From positions 442,007-506,006 of the forward strand of contig NZ_BOVL01000012.1 of the NCBI RefSeq assembly GCF_019972155.1: a DNA stretch of 64,000 nucleotides. Reading direction: 5' to 3'. A program made the position numbers and the translations under genes. The notes below the pieces were generated by a model that had not been told where the DNA came from, searched no databases, and saw only the letters and a list, made by a program, of their open reading frames with translations. How positions within the stretch are numbered: the first letter of the stretch is position 1; every line of letters starts with the position of its first letter. Of this stretch, positions 16,463-24,872 are shown one piece after another. The stretch comes from Bradyrhizobium sp. RD5-C2 (GTDB lineage Bacteria > Pseudomonadota > Alphaproteobacteria > Rhizobiales > Xanthobacteraceae).

Positions 16463-17365
16463 ATGCGGCGGCTGCTCTTTCTCAACGGCATCAAGGCATT
16501 CGAGGCGGCGGCGCGGACCGGCAGCTTCGCGGCCGCCGGCCACGAGCTCAACGTCTCGGCCGCCGCGATCAGCCGGATGGTGCATCTGCTGGAAGAGCGG
16601 CTCGGCGTTGCGCTGTTCGAGCGCAAGGCCAACCGCCTCGTCACCACACCGGCCGGCCGTGCCTATCAGGGCGGGCTGACCCCGATCTTCGACGCGCTGG
16701 CGAGCCTCACCGCACAGGTCACGGCCTCCGCGAGCGCGCGCGTGCTGACCGTCGGCGTCGGCCCGACGTTTGCGCTGAAATGGATGATTCCGCACCTCGC
16801 CGAGTTCCGCAAAGCTGAGCCCGACATCGAGGTGCGGATCACCACCGGCGGCATGGCGGTGCCGTTCGCCGACGACTGGAGCTGCGGCATCCAGCTCGGC
16901 GACGGCCAGTGGCCGGGCCTCGTCGCCGAGCCGCTGTTCGCTGCCGACCTGATGCCGGTGTGCACCGCGCGGCTCGCCAATGCCCTGAAGCGTCCCGCCG
17001 ACCTCAAGGGACCGAGCCTGATCCGCGTCGCGCATTCGCCCGACGACTGGCCGTCCTGGCTGAAGGCTGCGGGCGTGCCGCGCCTGACGGCGCGCGGGCC
17101 CGAATTCCAGTTCTACGGCCAGGCACTGCAGGCAGCGAGCGACGGGCTCGGGATCGCGATGGGCATCCGGCCCTATATCGATGACGATCTCGCCGCCGGC
17201 CGGCTGGTCGCGCCATTTGCGCTCAGCGTGCCGAAGGGCATGCGCTGGTACCTGGTCTATCGCGGCTTCCACGCCGAGCAGCGCGATTTCGCCGCGTTCC
17301 GGCGCTGGATCATCCGCGCCGCTGCGGAGCCCGCCGCGCGCCGCAAGGGAGCGCGCAATGCGTGA
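16463..17365 (+). CDS. LysR family transcriptional regulator (GcvA-like)
   Basis: A 300-residue LysR protein. Residues 1-60 contain the helix-turn-helix: NGIKAFEAAARTGSFAAAGH leading to LNVSAAAISRMVHLLEERLGVALFERKANRL. The effector domain has the short GcvA-like pattern with TVGVGPTFALKWMIPHL and a central DDWSCGIQLGDG. Its last eight bases overlap the flavin monooxygenase gene, so it is probably co-transcribed with and may control it. The coinducer is unknown. Confidence 0.9.
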   Translation: MRRLLFLNGIKAFEAAARTGSFAAAGHELNVSAAAISRMVHLLEERLGVALFERKANRLVTTPAGRAYQGGLTPIFDALASLTAQVTASASARVLTVGVGPTFALKWMIPHLAEFRKAEPDIEVRITTGGMAVPFADDWSCGIQLGDGQWPGLVAEPLFAADLMPVCTARLANALKRPADLKGPSLIRVAHSPDDWPSWLKAAGVPRLTARGPEFQFYGQALQAASDGLGIAMGIRPYIDDDLAAGRLVAPFALSVPKGMRWYLVYRGFHAEQRDFAAFRRWIIRAAAEPAARRKGARNA

Positions 17366-18668
17366 GGAGACCATCGACACGCTGGTGATCGGCGGCGGCC
17401 AGGCCGGGCTCACCATGAGCCACCGGCTGAAGCAGCGCGGCATCGCCCATCTGGTGCTGGAGCGGCGGCGAATCGCCGAGCGCTGGCGCAGCGAACGCTG
17501 GGACGGCCTGATGTTCCAGTTTCCGAACTGGTCGGTGCGGCTACCGGAGTTTGCGTATCCGCACAGCGATCCCGACGGCTTCTCGGACACCGCATCGATC
17601 ATCGCCTTCATCGAGGCCTACGCCGCGTTCGTCGCGCCGCCGATCCGCTGCGGCCTCGAGGTGACGAAGCTGCGCCGCGACGCCGGCGGCTTCCTCGCCG
17701 AGATTGCCGACGGCCGCATCGCCGCCCGCAACGTCGTCGTCGCCACCGGCCCGTATCAGCGGCCGCTGCAGCCCGACGTGCTGCGCGAGCAGCCCGGCCT
17801 GTTTCAGGTTCACGCCAGCGACTACAAAAATCCCGCGCAATTGCCTGATGGGGCGGTGCTCGTGATCGGCGCCGGCGCCTCGGGCGCGCAGATCACCGAC
17901 GAGCTGGTGCGGGCCGGGCGCCATGTCTTCCTTTCGGTCGGACGTCACAACCGCCTGCCGCGCCGCTATCGCGGCCGCGACCTGTTCTGGTGGCTGGCCG
18001 AGATGGGCGTCGACGAGACGCCGGTCGAGCAGCGTGGCCCGTCCCGCCTGCTGCCGGTGATCTCGGGCGCCCACGGCGGCCACACCATCGATTTCCGCCG
18101 CTTCGCCGCCGACGGCGTGACGCTGCTCGGCCGCGTGACGGCGGCGCGCGACGGCGTGCTCGAGATCGCGCCCGATCTCGCCGGCAACATCGCCAATGGC
18201 GATGCCTACTACGCGACATTCCTCGGGATCGTCGACGACTTCATCGCGGCCCGCGGCCTCGATCAGCCCGACGATCCCTTGGCGCGTGTCAGTCTGCCCG
18301 ATCCGCCCTGCCTCACTGCGCCGCTTGATACCATCGACCTGGGCACCGAACGGATCAGCAGCGTGATCTGGGCCACCGGCTATGGGCTCGAACTGAACTG
18401 GATCGACATACCGGTGCTGGACGACAATGGAGCACCACGACACCGCCGCGGCGTCTCCGAGGTGCCGGGCCTGTATTTTCTCGGCCTGCAATGGCTGTCG
18501 AAGATGAAATCCTCGTTCCTGTCGGGCGTCGGCGACGACGCGGCCGTGCTCGCAGATCACATCGCCGCCCGCGCCCTAGCGGGTTGGTGCGGTTCACCTC
18601 AAGAAACCGTGTCAAAACAAAAAGCTGGAACTCCTCTGCTCCACGGAAATAAACCGCGCGACTTGTGA
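17358..18668 (+). CDS. FAD-dependent monooxygenase (CzcO/Baeyer-Villiger-like)
   Basis: A 436-residue flavoprotein with two Rossmann nucleotide sites: FAD site GGGQAG (residues 12-17) and NADPH site GAGASG (171-176). Between them lies VVATGPYQRP, a typical ATG-like linker, and a second ATGYG appears near the C-terminus, as in flavin-containing monooxygenases and CzcO-like oxidoreductases. The ATG lies inside the end of the LysR gene (8-bp overlap). The last 30 residues are polar and probably not conserved. Substrate is unknown. Confidence 0.87.
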   Translation: MREETIDTLVIGGGQAGLTMSHRLKQRGIAHLVLERRRIAERWRSERWDGLMFQFPNWSVRLPEFAYPHSDPDGFSDTASIIAFIEAYAAFVAPPIRCGLEVTKLRRDAGGFLAEIADGRIAARNVVVATGPYQRPLQPDVLREQPGLFQVHASDYKNPAQLPDGAVLVIGAGASGAQITDELVRAGRHVFLSVGRHNRLPRRYRGRDLFWWLAEMGVDETPVEQRGPSRLLPVISGAHGGHTIDFRRFAADGVTLLGRVTAARDGVLEIAPDLAGNIANGDAYYATFLGIVDDFIAARGLDQPDDPLARVSLPDPPCLTAPLDTIDLGTERISSVIWATGYGLELNWIDIPVLDDNGAPRHRRGVSEVPGLYFLGLQWLSKMKSSFLSGVGDDAAVLADHIAARALAGWCGSPQETVSKQKAGTPLLHGNKPRDL

Positions 18669-18732
18669 TCTGGTTCACATAGGGCGCCTTTGCGCCCGTG
18701 CTTCCTATGAGAAGGGACATCCCGAGGTCGCG

Positions 18733-18957
18733 ATGATTTACAGCGGTTTTCAGATCAAGTCGTTCGAGATGGGGAAGGGGCAATGGCACGCCAGGATTCA
18801 ACGGGTCGATCAAAGGCCGGTCGTCATCGATGGCATGCCGTTTCCGATGCTCGACATCGGCTTTGCGTGGTCCGATCCGGATGCGGCGATCGACGACGCG
18901 AAGCGGACCATCGACCGGTTCCCACAACGGTATGGCATGACAATTCCGTCGGCGTGA
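18733..18957 (+). CDS. Small hypothetical protein (74 aa)
   Basis: A soluble 74-residue protein with a beta-rich start (IYSGFQIKSFEMGKGQWHARI) and a C-terminal helix (DPDAAIDDAKRTIDRFP). It has no membrane segment and no recognisable motif. Its TGA overlaps the GTG start of the next gene (GTGA), indicating translational coupling. Confidence 0.65.
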   Translation: MIYSGFQIKSFEMGKGQWHARIQRVDQRPVVIDGMPFPMLDIGFAWSDPDAAIDDAKRTIDRFPQRYGMTIPSA

Positions 18958-19160
18958 CCGGCAACGTCGTGGTCGCAGTCGTCCCGCAATGCGAGCCGGA
19001 TCCGGTCCGGCCGGCGCAGGTCAGGACCAGCTGCCCGGAATGTGCCGCCCAACTCTCGCTGCTGCGCGTGATTCCCGGCCGCGCCGCCGAATACTGGACC
19101 ATGCGCTGCGACGGCTGCGGCGGCATCCATCTCGACATCGTCGACCTGCCGCGGGCCTGA
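18954..19160 (+). CDS. Small zinc-ribbon-like protein (68 aa)
   Basis: Starting from a GTG that overlaps the previous stop, this frame encodes 68 residues with two CxxC pairs (SCPEC and CDGCG) about 27 residues apart, a likely four-cysteine zinc site. It resembles minimal zinc ribbons but belongs to no family I can name. The pair with the upstream 74-residue protein forms a small operon ending 112 bases before uvrB. Confidence 0.6.
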   Translation: MTGNVVVAVVPQCEPDPVRPAQVRTSCPECAAQLSLLRVIPGRAAEYWTMRCDGCGGIHLDIVDLPRA

Positions 19161-19272
19161 AATCCGCGAAAGCGCCGCCTGCTGACACCCTGCTGTCAGC
19201 AGCATCGCCTGTGCGCCAATCCAGCCGCCGATTGCCCTTTTCTCGCCGCCGGACTCGTCCCATATTCCGGCC

Positions 19273-22185
19273 ATGGCGAAGACACCGAACACTCCGAAAA
19301 AGCCCGGCAAATCCCCCAAATCCAAGGCACACCGGCCCGAAGTCCAACCGATCGGACCGGCGCTGGCCGAGCTGCTCAATCCCGCGATCAATCGCGGCGA
19401 TGCCGGCATGGGTTCGGGCACCGGCTTGCAGCCGCCGCCGGACAATTCCTGGGACCGCCGCGCCGGCGGCGAGGCCGCCGCGCATCGCGCGCGGGCGTCG
19501 ACGCGGGAGACCAGCGAGGACGTCGCCAGGCGCGACGCTTCCGGCCTCGAGGAAGCCCCGCAGGCCAATTACGGCACTTCGGCCACCATCCCGACGCTCG
19601 ATCCGGAACTGGCGCGGCAGCTCGGCCTGCCGACCGCCGAGGACGATGACGAAGCATTGGCCCGTCCGCCGCGCAGCAAGATGGAGGCGCTCGGCGTCAA
19701 GGCCACCGCCGACGCGCTGGAGAACCTGATCCGCGACGGCCGCCCGGAATTCCGCAGGGATGACGGCTCGATGCGGGTGTGGACCCCGCACCGGCCGCCG
19801 CGCCCCGAGAAATCCGAAGGCGGCGTGCGGTTCGAGATCAAGTCGTCCTACGAGCCCAGGGGCGACCAGCCGACCGCGATCGCCGAGCTTGTCGAAGGCA
19901 TCGCGCGCAACGATCGCACCCAGGTGCTGCTCGGCGTCACCGGCTCGGGCAAGACCTACACCATGGCCAAGGTGATCGAGGCGACGCAGCGCCCGGCGCT
20001 GATCCTGGCGCCGAACAAGACGCTAGCCGCGCAGCTCTACGGCGAGTTCAAGAGCTTCTTCCCCGACAACGCAGTCGAGTATTTCGTCAGCTATTACGAC
20101 TACTACCAGCCCGAAGCCTACGTCCCGCGCACCGACACCTATATCGAGAAGGATTCCTCGATCAACGAGCAGATCGACCGCATGCGCCACTCGGCGACGC
20201 GTGCGCTGCTCGAGCGCGACGACGTTATCATCGTCGCTTCGGTGTCGTGTATCTACGGTATCGGCTCGGTCGAGACCTACACCGCGATGACCTTCGCGCT
20301 GAAGAAGGGCGAGCGCATCGACCAACGGCAGCTCATCGCGGACCTGGTCGCGCTGCAATACAAGCGCACCCAGGCCGATTTCACCCGCGGCACCTTCCGG
20401 GTCCGCGGCGACGTCATCGACATCTTCCCGGCGCACTATGAAGACCGCGCCTGGCGCGTGAACCTGTTCGGCGACACCATCGAGACCATCGAGGAGTTCG
20501 ATCCGCTCACCGGCCACAAGCAGGACGAGCTCGAATTCATCAAGATGTACGCCAATTCGCACTATGTGACGCCGCGCCCGACCTTGGTGCAGGCGATCAA
20601 GTCGATCAAATCGGAATTGAAGATGCGGCTCGACCAGCTCAACGACCAGGGCCGCCTGCTGGAGGCGCAGCGGCTGGAGCAGCGCACCACCTTCGATCTC
20701 GAGATGATGGAAGCGACCGGAAGCTGCGCCGGCATCGAGAACTATTCGCGCTACCTCACTGGCCGCCGCCCCGGCGAGCCGCCGCCGACGCTGTTCGAAT
20801 ACGTGCCCGACAACGCGCTGGTGTTCGCCGACGAAAGCCACGTCACCGTGCCGCAGATCGGCGGCATGTTCCGCGGCGACTTCCGCCGCAAGGCGACGCT
20901 CGCCGAATACGGCTTCCGCCTGCCCTCCTGCATGGACAACCGCCCGCTCCGCTTCGAGGAATGGGACATGATGCGGCCGCAGTCGGTCGCGGTGTCGGCA
21001 ACGCCGAGCGGCTGGGAGCTGAACGAAAGCGGCGGCGTGTTCGTCGAGCAGGTGATCCGACCGACCGGCCTGATCGATCCGCCCGTCAATATTCGCCCCG
21101 CCCGCACCCAGGTCGACGACCTCGTCGGCGAGGTCCGCGCCACTGCGCAGGCCGGCTACCGGTCGCTGATCACGGTGCTGACCAAGCGCATGGCGGAGGA
21201 TCTCACCGAATATCTGCATGAGCAGGGCATCCGCGTCCGCTACATGCACTCCGACATCGACACCATCGAGCGCATCGAGATCATCAGGGATCTCCGCCTC
21301 GGCGCGTTCGACGCGCTGGTCGGCATCAACCTGCTGCGCGAAGGCCTCGACATTCCGGAATGCGCGCTGGTCGCGATCCTCGATGCCGACAAGGAAGGTT
21401 TTCTGCGCAGCGAGACCTCGCTGATCCAGACCATCGGCCGTGCCGCGCGCAACGTCGACGGCAAGGTGATCCTCTACGCCGATCAGATGACCGGCTCGAT
21501 GGAGCGCGCCATCGCCGAGACCAACCGCCGCCGCGAGAAGCAGGTCGAGTACAACGAGGCCCACGGCATCACGCCGGAGAGCGTCAAGAAGTCGATCGGC
21601 GACATCCTCAACTCGGTCTACGAGCGCGATCACGTGCTGGTCGAGATCGGCGACGGCGGCATGGCCGACGACGTGATCTCGATCGGGCACAATTTCGAGG
21701 CCGTGCTGAGCGACCTCGAAACACGGATGCGCGAGGCCGCCGCCGATTTGAACTTCGAGGAAGCCGCGCGGCTGCGCGACGAGGTCAAGCGGCTGCGCGC
21801 CACCGAGATGGCCGTGGTCGACGATCCGACCGCCAAGCAACGCAACGTGCAGAAGCAGGCCGGCGCCTATGCCGGCACCAGGAAATACGGCGATGCCGCC
21901 AACCTGCCGGTCGCCGCGCTGAAGAACAAGATCGCACAGACCTCGCTCAAGGCGAGCCGCGGCGGCAAGTCCGGCTCGCGGGTGCACAAGCCAGATCTCG
22001 ACGAGATGCACGGCCCGGAATCGCTGCCCTTCCGCCCGGACGGCGCGCTGCCGGCCAAACCGTTCGGCACCACCAGCCGCATCATCCAGCCGACCGACTC
22101 GCGGCAGTCGGGGCCGGAGTTCGGGCCGAGCCCGCGGAGCAGCGGTGGCGCTCCGGGCAAGCGCGGTGGGTGGAAGAAAAGGTAG
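19273..22185 (+). CDS. uvrB: Excinuclease ABC subunit B
   Basis: A 970-residue UvrB, the DNA-damage verification helicase-like subunit of nucleotide excision repair that works with UvrA and UvrC. Walker A is GVTGSGKT (221-228). The DNA-binding beta-hairpin follows in YYDYYQPEAYVP (near 276), the DEAD-like box is the DESH of ADESHVTVPQIGG, and motif VI is QTIGRAARN. A UVR motif (LNFEEAARLRDEVKRLR) lies near residue 845. Compared with the usual length of about 670, there is an extra N-terminal low-complexity stretch of about 185 residues and a basic Gly/Pro-rich C-terminal tail of about 100. The flavin-type oxidase gene starts three bases after its stop. Confidence 0.95.
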   Translation: MAKTPNTPKKPGKSPKSKAHRPEVQPIGPALAELLNPAINRGDAGMGSGTGLQPPPDNSWDRRAGGEAAAHRARASTRETSEDVARRDASGLEEAPQANYGTSATIPTLDPELARQLGLPTAEDDDEALARPPRSKMEALGVKATADALENLIRDGRPEFRRDDGSMRVWTPHRPPRPEKSEGGVRFEIKSSYEPRGDQPTAIAELVEGIARNDRTQVLLGVTGSGKTYTMAKVIEATQRPALILAPNKTLAAQLYGEFKSFFPDNAVEYFVSYYDYYQPEAYVPRTDTYIEKDSSINEQIDRMRHSATRALLERDDVIIVASVSCIYGIGSVETYTAMTFALKKGERIDQRQLIADLVALQYKRTQADFTRGTFRVRGDVIDIFPAHYEDRAWRVNLFGDTIETIEEFDPLTGHKQDELEFIKMYANSHYVTPRPTLVQAIKSIKSELKMRLDQLNDQGRLLEAQRLEQRTTFDLEMMEATGSCAGIENYSRYLTGRRPGEPPPTLFEYVPDNALVFADESHVTVPQIGGMFRGDFRRKATLAEYGFRLPSCMDNRPLRFEEWDMMRPQSVAVSATPSGWELNESGGVFVEQVIRPTGLIDPPVNIRPARTQVDDLVGEVRATAQAGYRSLITVLTKRMAEDLTEYLHEQGIRVRYMHSDIDTIERIEIIRDLRLGAFDALVGINLLREGLDIPECALVAILDADKEGFLRSETSLIQTIGRAARNVDGKVILYADQMTGSMERAIAETNRRREKQVEYNEAHGITPESVKKSIGDILNSVYERDHVLVEIGDGGMADDVISIGHNFEAVLSDLETRMREAAADLNFEEAARLRDEVKRLRATEMAVVDDPTAKQRNVQKQAGAYAGTRKYGDAANLPVAALKNKIAQTSLKASRGGKSGSRVHKPDLDEMHGPESLPFRPDGALPAKPFGTTSRIIQPTDSRQSGPEFGPSPRSSGGAPGKRGGWKKR

Positions 22186-22188
22186 ACC

Positions 22189-22605
22189 ATGACGCGCGCC
22201 GAGCTTCTCGCCTTCCTGCGGATGCATCGGCTTGCAGTGGTCAGCACGGTCCACGACGGCGCGCCGCAAGCCGCCGTCGTCGGCATCGCGGTCAGCGATG
22301 GGCTCGAGATCATCTTCGACACGCTGACCACCTCGCGCAAGTACCAGAACCTCCGCACCGATCCCCGCGCCGCGTTGGTGGTCGGATGGGACGCAGAGCA
22401 AACCGCGCAACTCGAGGGCGTCGCCGACTTTCCGACCGGCGCGGAGTTGGCCGCCTGCAAGCAGGTGTACTTCGCGGCGTGGCCCGACGGCCCGGAGCGC
22501 GAGGCATGGCCGAACATCGGCTATGTCCGCGTGCGGCCGACCTGGGTACGGTTCAGCGATTTTGGCGAGGCGCCGGCGCGGGTTGAGGAGATGCAGCTTG
22601 GTTGA
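22189..22605 (+). CDS. Pyridoxamine 5'-phosphate oxidase-like FMN-binding protein
   Basis: A 138-residue split-barrel protein. It starts LLAFLRMHRLAVVSTVHDGAPQAA, the usual flavin-binding first strands, then TSRKYQNLRTDPRAALVVG and a C-terminal YVRVRPTWVRFSDF. These match the general PNPOx-like flavoreductase superfamily rather than true PdxH. It lies three bases after uvrB and is likely co-transcribed with it. Confidence 0.82.
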   Translation: MTRAELLAFLRMHRLAVVSTVHDGAPQAAVVGIAVSDGLEIIFDTLTTSRKYQNLRTDPRAALVVGWDAEQTAQLEGVADFPTGAELAACKQVYFAAWPDGPEREAWPNIGYVRVRPTWVRFSDFGEAPARVEEMQLG

Positions 22606-22631
22606 TCAGCCTATCGCATGACCGGCGAGCG

Positions 22632-22826
22632 CTATGGCTGGACGAAGAACACCACATAGAGCGCGAGGCCGATCGCCAGAAACGACGCCGCAACGGCAAA
22701 CCAGTTGTACTTGATGCCGCGCGCGAAAATTGCGTTCTTCGCAAACCACAGGACAAGACCGATAAAGATCGCTGCGAAGATCTTGCCCCAGAACAACTTC
22801 AGAAGGTGTAGATCCGCGAATAACAT
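22632..22826 (-). CDS. Small two-span membrane protein (64 aa)
   Basis: From the ATG at 22826 the frame encodes 64 residues with two hydrophobic helices (about 11-29 and 41-61) joined by a short basic loop. No family is recognised. It is convergent with the flavoprotein gene that follows uvrB. Confidence 0.6.
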   Translation of the reverse strand: MLFADLHLLKLFWGKIFAAIFIGLVLWFAKNAIFARGIKYNWFAVAASFLAIGLALYVVFFVQP

Positions 22827-22934
22827 CCTCGCCCCGGACGATGGCTTTCGCTGAAGCCGCAGGCTACTGCCGATACAGGTTGTTATCACGACAGGGGTTG
22901 TCAGGGAAACGGAGGCCGCCGCAACGGCGCCAGA

Positions 22935-23435
22935 TCACGCGACGTCGAATGCCGGATGATATCGCACGTCCCCCTTCGGCGGCTCGCCCGTCAGCACCAG
23001 CCGCTGAAAATACGGGCTCGGCGTGCCGCCATAGGTCAGCGTGGGATCGCTGACGAAGCCGAAGCGGCTGTAGTAGGCGGGATCACCGAGCAGGACGCAG
23101 CCGTTGGCGTTCAGGGCCGCGAGGCGGGCAAGGCCCCCGCGGATGAGAGCGCCGCCGATGCCCTGGCGTTGCAGACCGGGCGCGACCGAGACCGGGCCAA
23201 GGCCGTACCAGCGGCCGGTCGCGCCGTCGATCTGCACCGGCGAGAAGGCAATGTGACCGACGATGCACCCGTCGTCCGATGTCGCCACCAGCGAGATGGT
23301 CTGCGCGCCGGCTTGGCGCAGCGCCTCGACGATGCGGGCTTCGGTGCCGCTGCTGTGCGGCGCTGTCGCGAATGCGGCCGCCGTGATGCGGCTGACCGCG
23401 GCGGCGTCTTCATCGCGTTCGTCTCTGATCTGCAT
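22935..23435 (-). CDS. GNAT family N-acetyltransferase (YhbS-like)
   Basis: A 166-residue acetyltransferase. It opens IRDERDEDAAAVSRITAAAF. The acetyl-CoA site is LGPVSVAPGLQRQGIGGALI (about 79-98), with the Q-x-x-G-x-G motif. The following GDPAYYSRFGF is typical of the YhbS/Eis-like subgroup. The acceptor is unknown. Confidence 0.87.
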   Translation of the reverse strand: MQIRDERDEDAAAVSRITAAAFATAPHSSGTEARIVEALRQAGAQTISLVATSDDGCIVGHIAFSPVQIDGATGRWYGLGPVSVAPGLQRQGIGGALIRGGLARLAALNANGCVLLGDPAYYSRFGFVSDPTLTYGGTPSPYFQRLVLTGEPPKGDVRYHPAFDVA

Positions 23436-23472
23436 GCGCGCAGATAAGGCCGATCTGCGGCGACGCGCAAGC

Positions 23473-23859
23473 TTAGCCGACGCTGACGACGACGACCGCC
23501 AGCAGCGACATCATGATCATCGTGGTCATGAACTGCAGCGAGACGCCCGGCGGGCTCCGCCATTGCGCGATCTTCTCGGAGAACGACAGACTCGCGTCGA
23601 AGAACATCGGCGCATGGATGTGCACGAAGCGCTTCGGGAATTTGGCGGCAAGTCACGGCGTGAGCGCGGCGTAGACCAGCGACGACAGCACGACGTAGAT
23701 CGCGGCGCCATAGCGTTCGCCGACGATTTCCGGGGCGCCGAACATTTTCAGCATCAGCACGGCGGCGGCGAAGGTCGGCAGGCCCTGGAGGATGGCGGTG
23801 AGCGCAAAGCCTTCGAGCCGGTTCTGCGCGGAAGATTTCGGTGCAGCGATGGCGTTCAT
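23473..23859 (-). pseudogene. Small membrane-protein gene interrupted by an in-frame TGA
   Basis: The frame starts at 23859 and encodes 68 residues with two hydrophobic helices, then hits TGA at 23655-23653. The same frame continues without another stop for 59 codons to TAA at 23475, and that part is clearly coding-like: a cytoplasmic-type stretch (AAKFPKRFVHIHAPMFF) and another hydrophobic helix at the end. The natural reading is one 128-codon gene of a three-span membrane protein in which a tryptophan or arginine codon became TGA. A sequencing error is the alternative. Confidence 0.72.
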
Positions 23860-24063
23860 GGCGGCGATCCCTTCTCAATCGGGTGATCCGATGCCGCCAT
23901 GCTAGCCGCGCGCCCTCGCTTGCGGCGTGATGCAGGTCACGGGGAAAGCGGGATCGCGGCGCGGCTACCCGTTATCTGGCCATGCGGTTGCAAGTTGATG
24001 GATTTCGCTGCGCTCTACCCATCCTACATGTCCGTTTGACATGTGAAGCGGAATTTCACCCAC

Positions 24064-24199
24064 GTCGTCCCGGGCAAGCGCAGCGCGACGCGACCCGGGA
24101 CCCATAACCACAAATGGCAATTGTTACGCGACGCTCGGGCCACAGCCTCCTCAACAACGCAACCCTGCGGTTATGGGTCCCTGCTTTCGCAGGGACGAC
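24064..24199. repeat. Palindromic intergenic repeat, family 1 (copy B)
   Basis: It shares with 6799-6920 the outer arm GTCGTCC, the inner arm GGGACCCATAACCAC and the returning GGTTATGGGTCCCTGC-TTTCGCAGGGACGAC. The core is different. This is the main content of the 368-bp gap between the interrupted membrane gene and the next small gene. Confidence 0.8.
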
Positions 24200-24227
24200 G
24201 GCGGAGTTTGCTGCGCGATCCGGAATT

Positions 24228-24419
24228 CTACCCCGACCGCTTGTTGCTGGTGTTCTGGATCAGATTGCCGTGCGCAGCCTGCTCGCGGATGTTGTGCTTC
24301 TCGTCGTCGCGATGGCCCTTGGTGGTGTCGAGGGGAACGCCGGGGGCACTGCCGGGGCCCTTGCGGCTCTGGTTGGCGTCGGGAACGGGCTGGACGGTCT
24401 TGTTCAGTGGTTTCGTCAT
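24228..24419 (-). CDS. Small hydrophilic hypothetical protein (63 aa)
   Basis: An ATG at 24419 after CGGAGACCGTG opens a 63-residue, highly hydrophilic and probably disordered protein (NKTVQPVPDANQSRKGPG, then GHRDDEKHNIREQAAHGN). Composition is protein-like and differs from random GC-rich frames. No family is recognised; small stress-type proteins of rhizobia look like this. Confidence 0.6.
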   Translation of the reverse strand: MTKPLNKTVQPVPDANQSRKGPGSAPGVPLDTTKGHRDDEKHNIREQAAHGNLIQNTSNKRSG

Positions 24420-24489
24420 CACGGTCTCCGTTGCGCAAGGAGACAACGCCGCCCGTGCGGGCGGCGTTCCGGACATCTCGCAACTTGCC

Positions 24490-24729
24490 TTACAGCTTGT
24501 CCTGCTGCGCGGGCTGCGCCTGTTGCTGCTGGCGCTGACGTTCCTGCTCCTTGGCGTGATGGCGGCCGTAGAGGCATCCGGCGGCGGCGCCGAGCATGCC
24601 GTGATGGCCGGCATAATGACCGGCGACACCGCCGACGACCGCGCCCTTGATGCAGCCCTTGGCGTCGGCAGACGAGGTGGCGGCAATCGCGCTGACGGCA
24701 ATGACGGAAGCGAGAAGAATGGATTTCAT
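24490..24729 (-). CDS. Small exported glycine-rich protein (79 aa)
   Basis: A signal peptide (SILLASVIAVSAIAATSSADA) is followed by KGCIKGAVVGGVAGHYAGHHG and AAAGCLYGRHHA, a glycine-zipper-like stretch containing two cysteines, and a Gln-rich tail. Such proteins lie in the periplasm or outer membrane. It may share a promoter with the minus-strand 63-residue gene downstream. Confidence 0.68.
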   Translation of the reverse strand: MKSILLASVIAVSAIAATSSADAKGCIKGAVVGGVAGHYAGHHGMLGAAAGCLYGRHHAKEQERQRQQQQAQPAQQDKL

Positions 24730-24872
24730 GATACGGCTCCAATGGAATTCTCAAGGCAGTAACGACCGAGCCGCCACGCCGGTTCCCGCCGCTTCGCCGC
24801 AGAAATTCGCTGCGCGCCTGTCACGATCATGCTCTAAATGCCGCCGCATTGCGGACGGCGTCTTGAAGATTC

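Noticed and set aside
20023..22410. A 795-codon minus-strand open frame
   Set aside because: It is antisense to uvrB, whose motifs are all intact. High-GC codon bias keeps the antisense frame open by chance.
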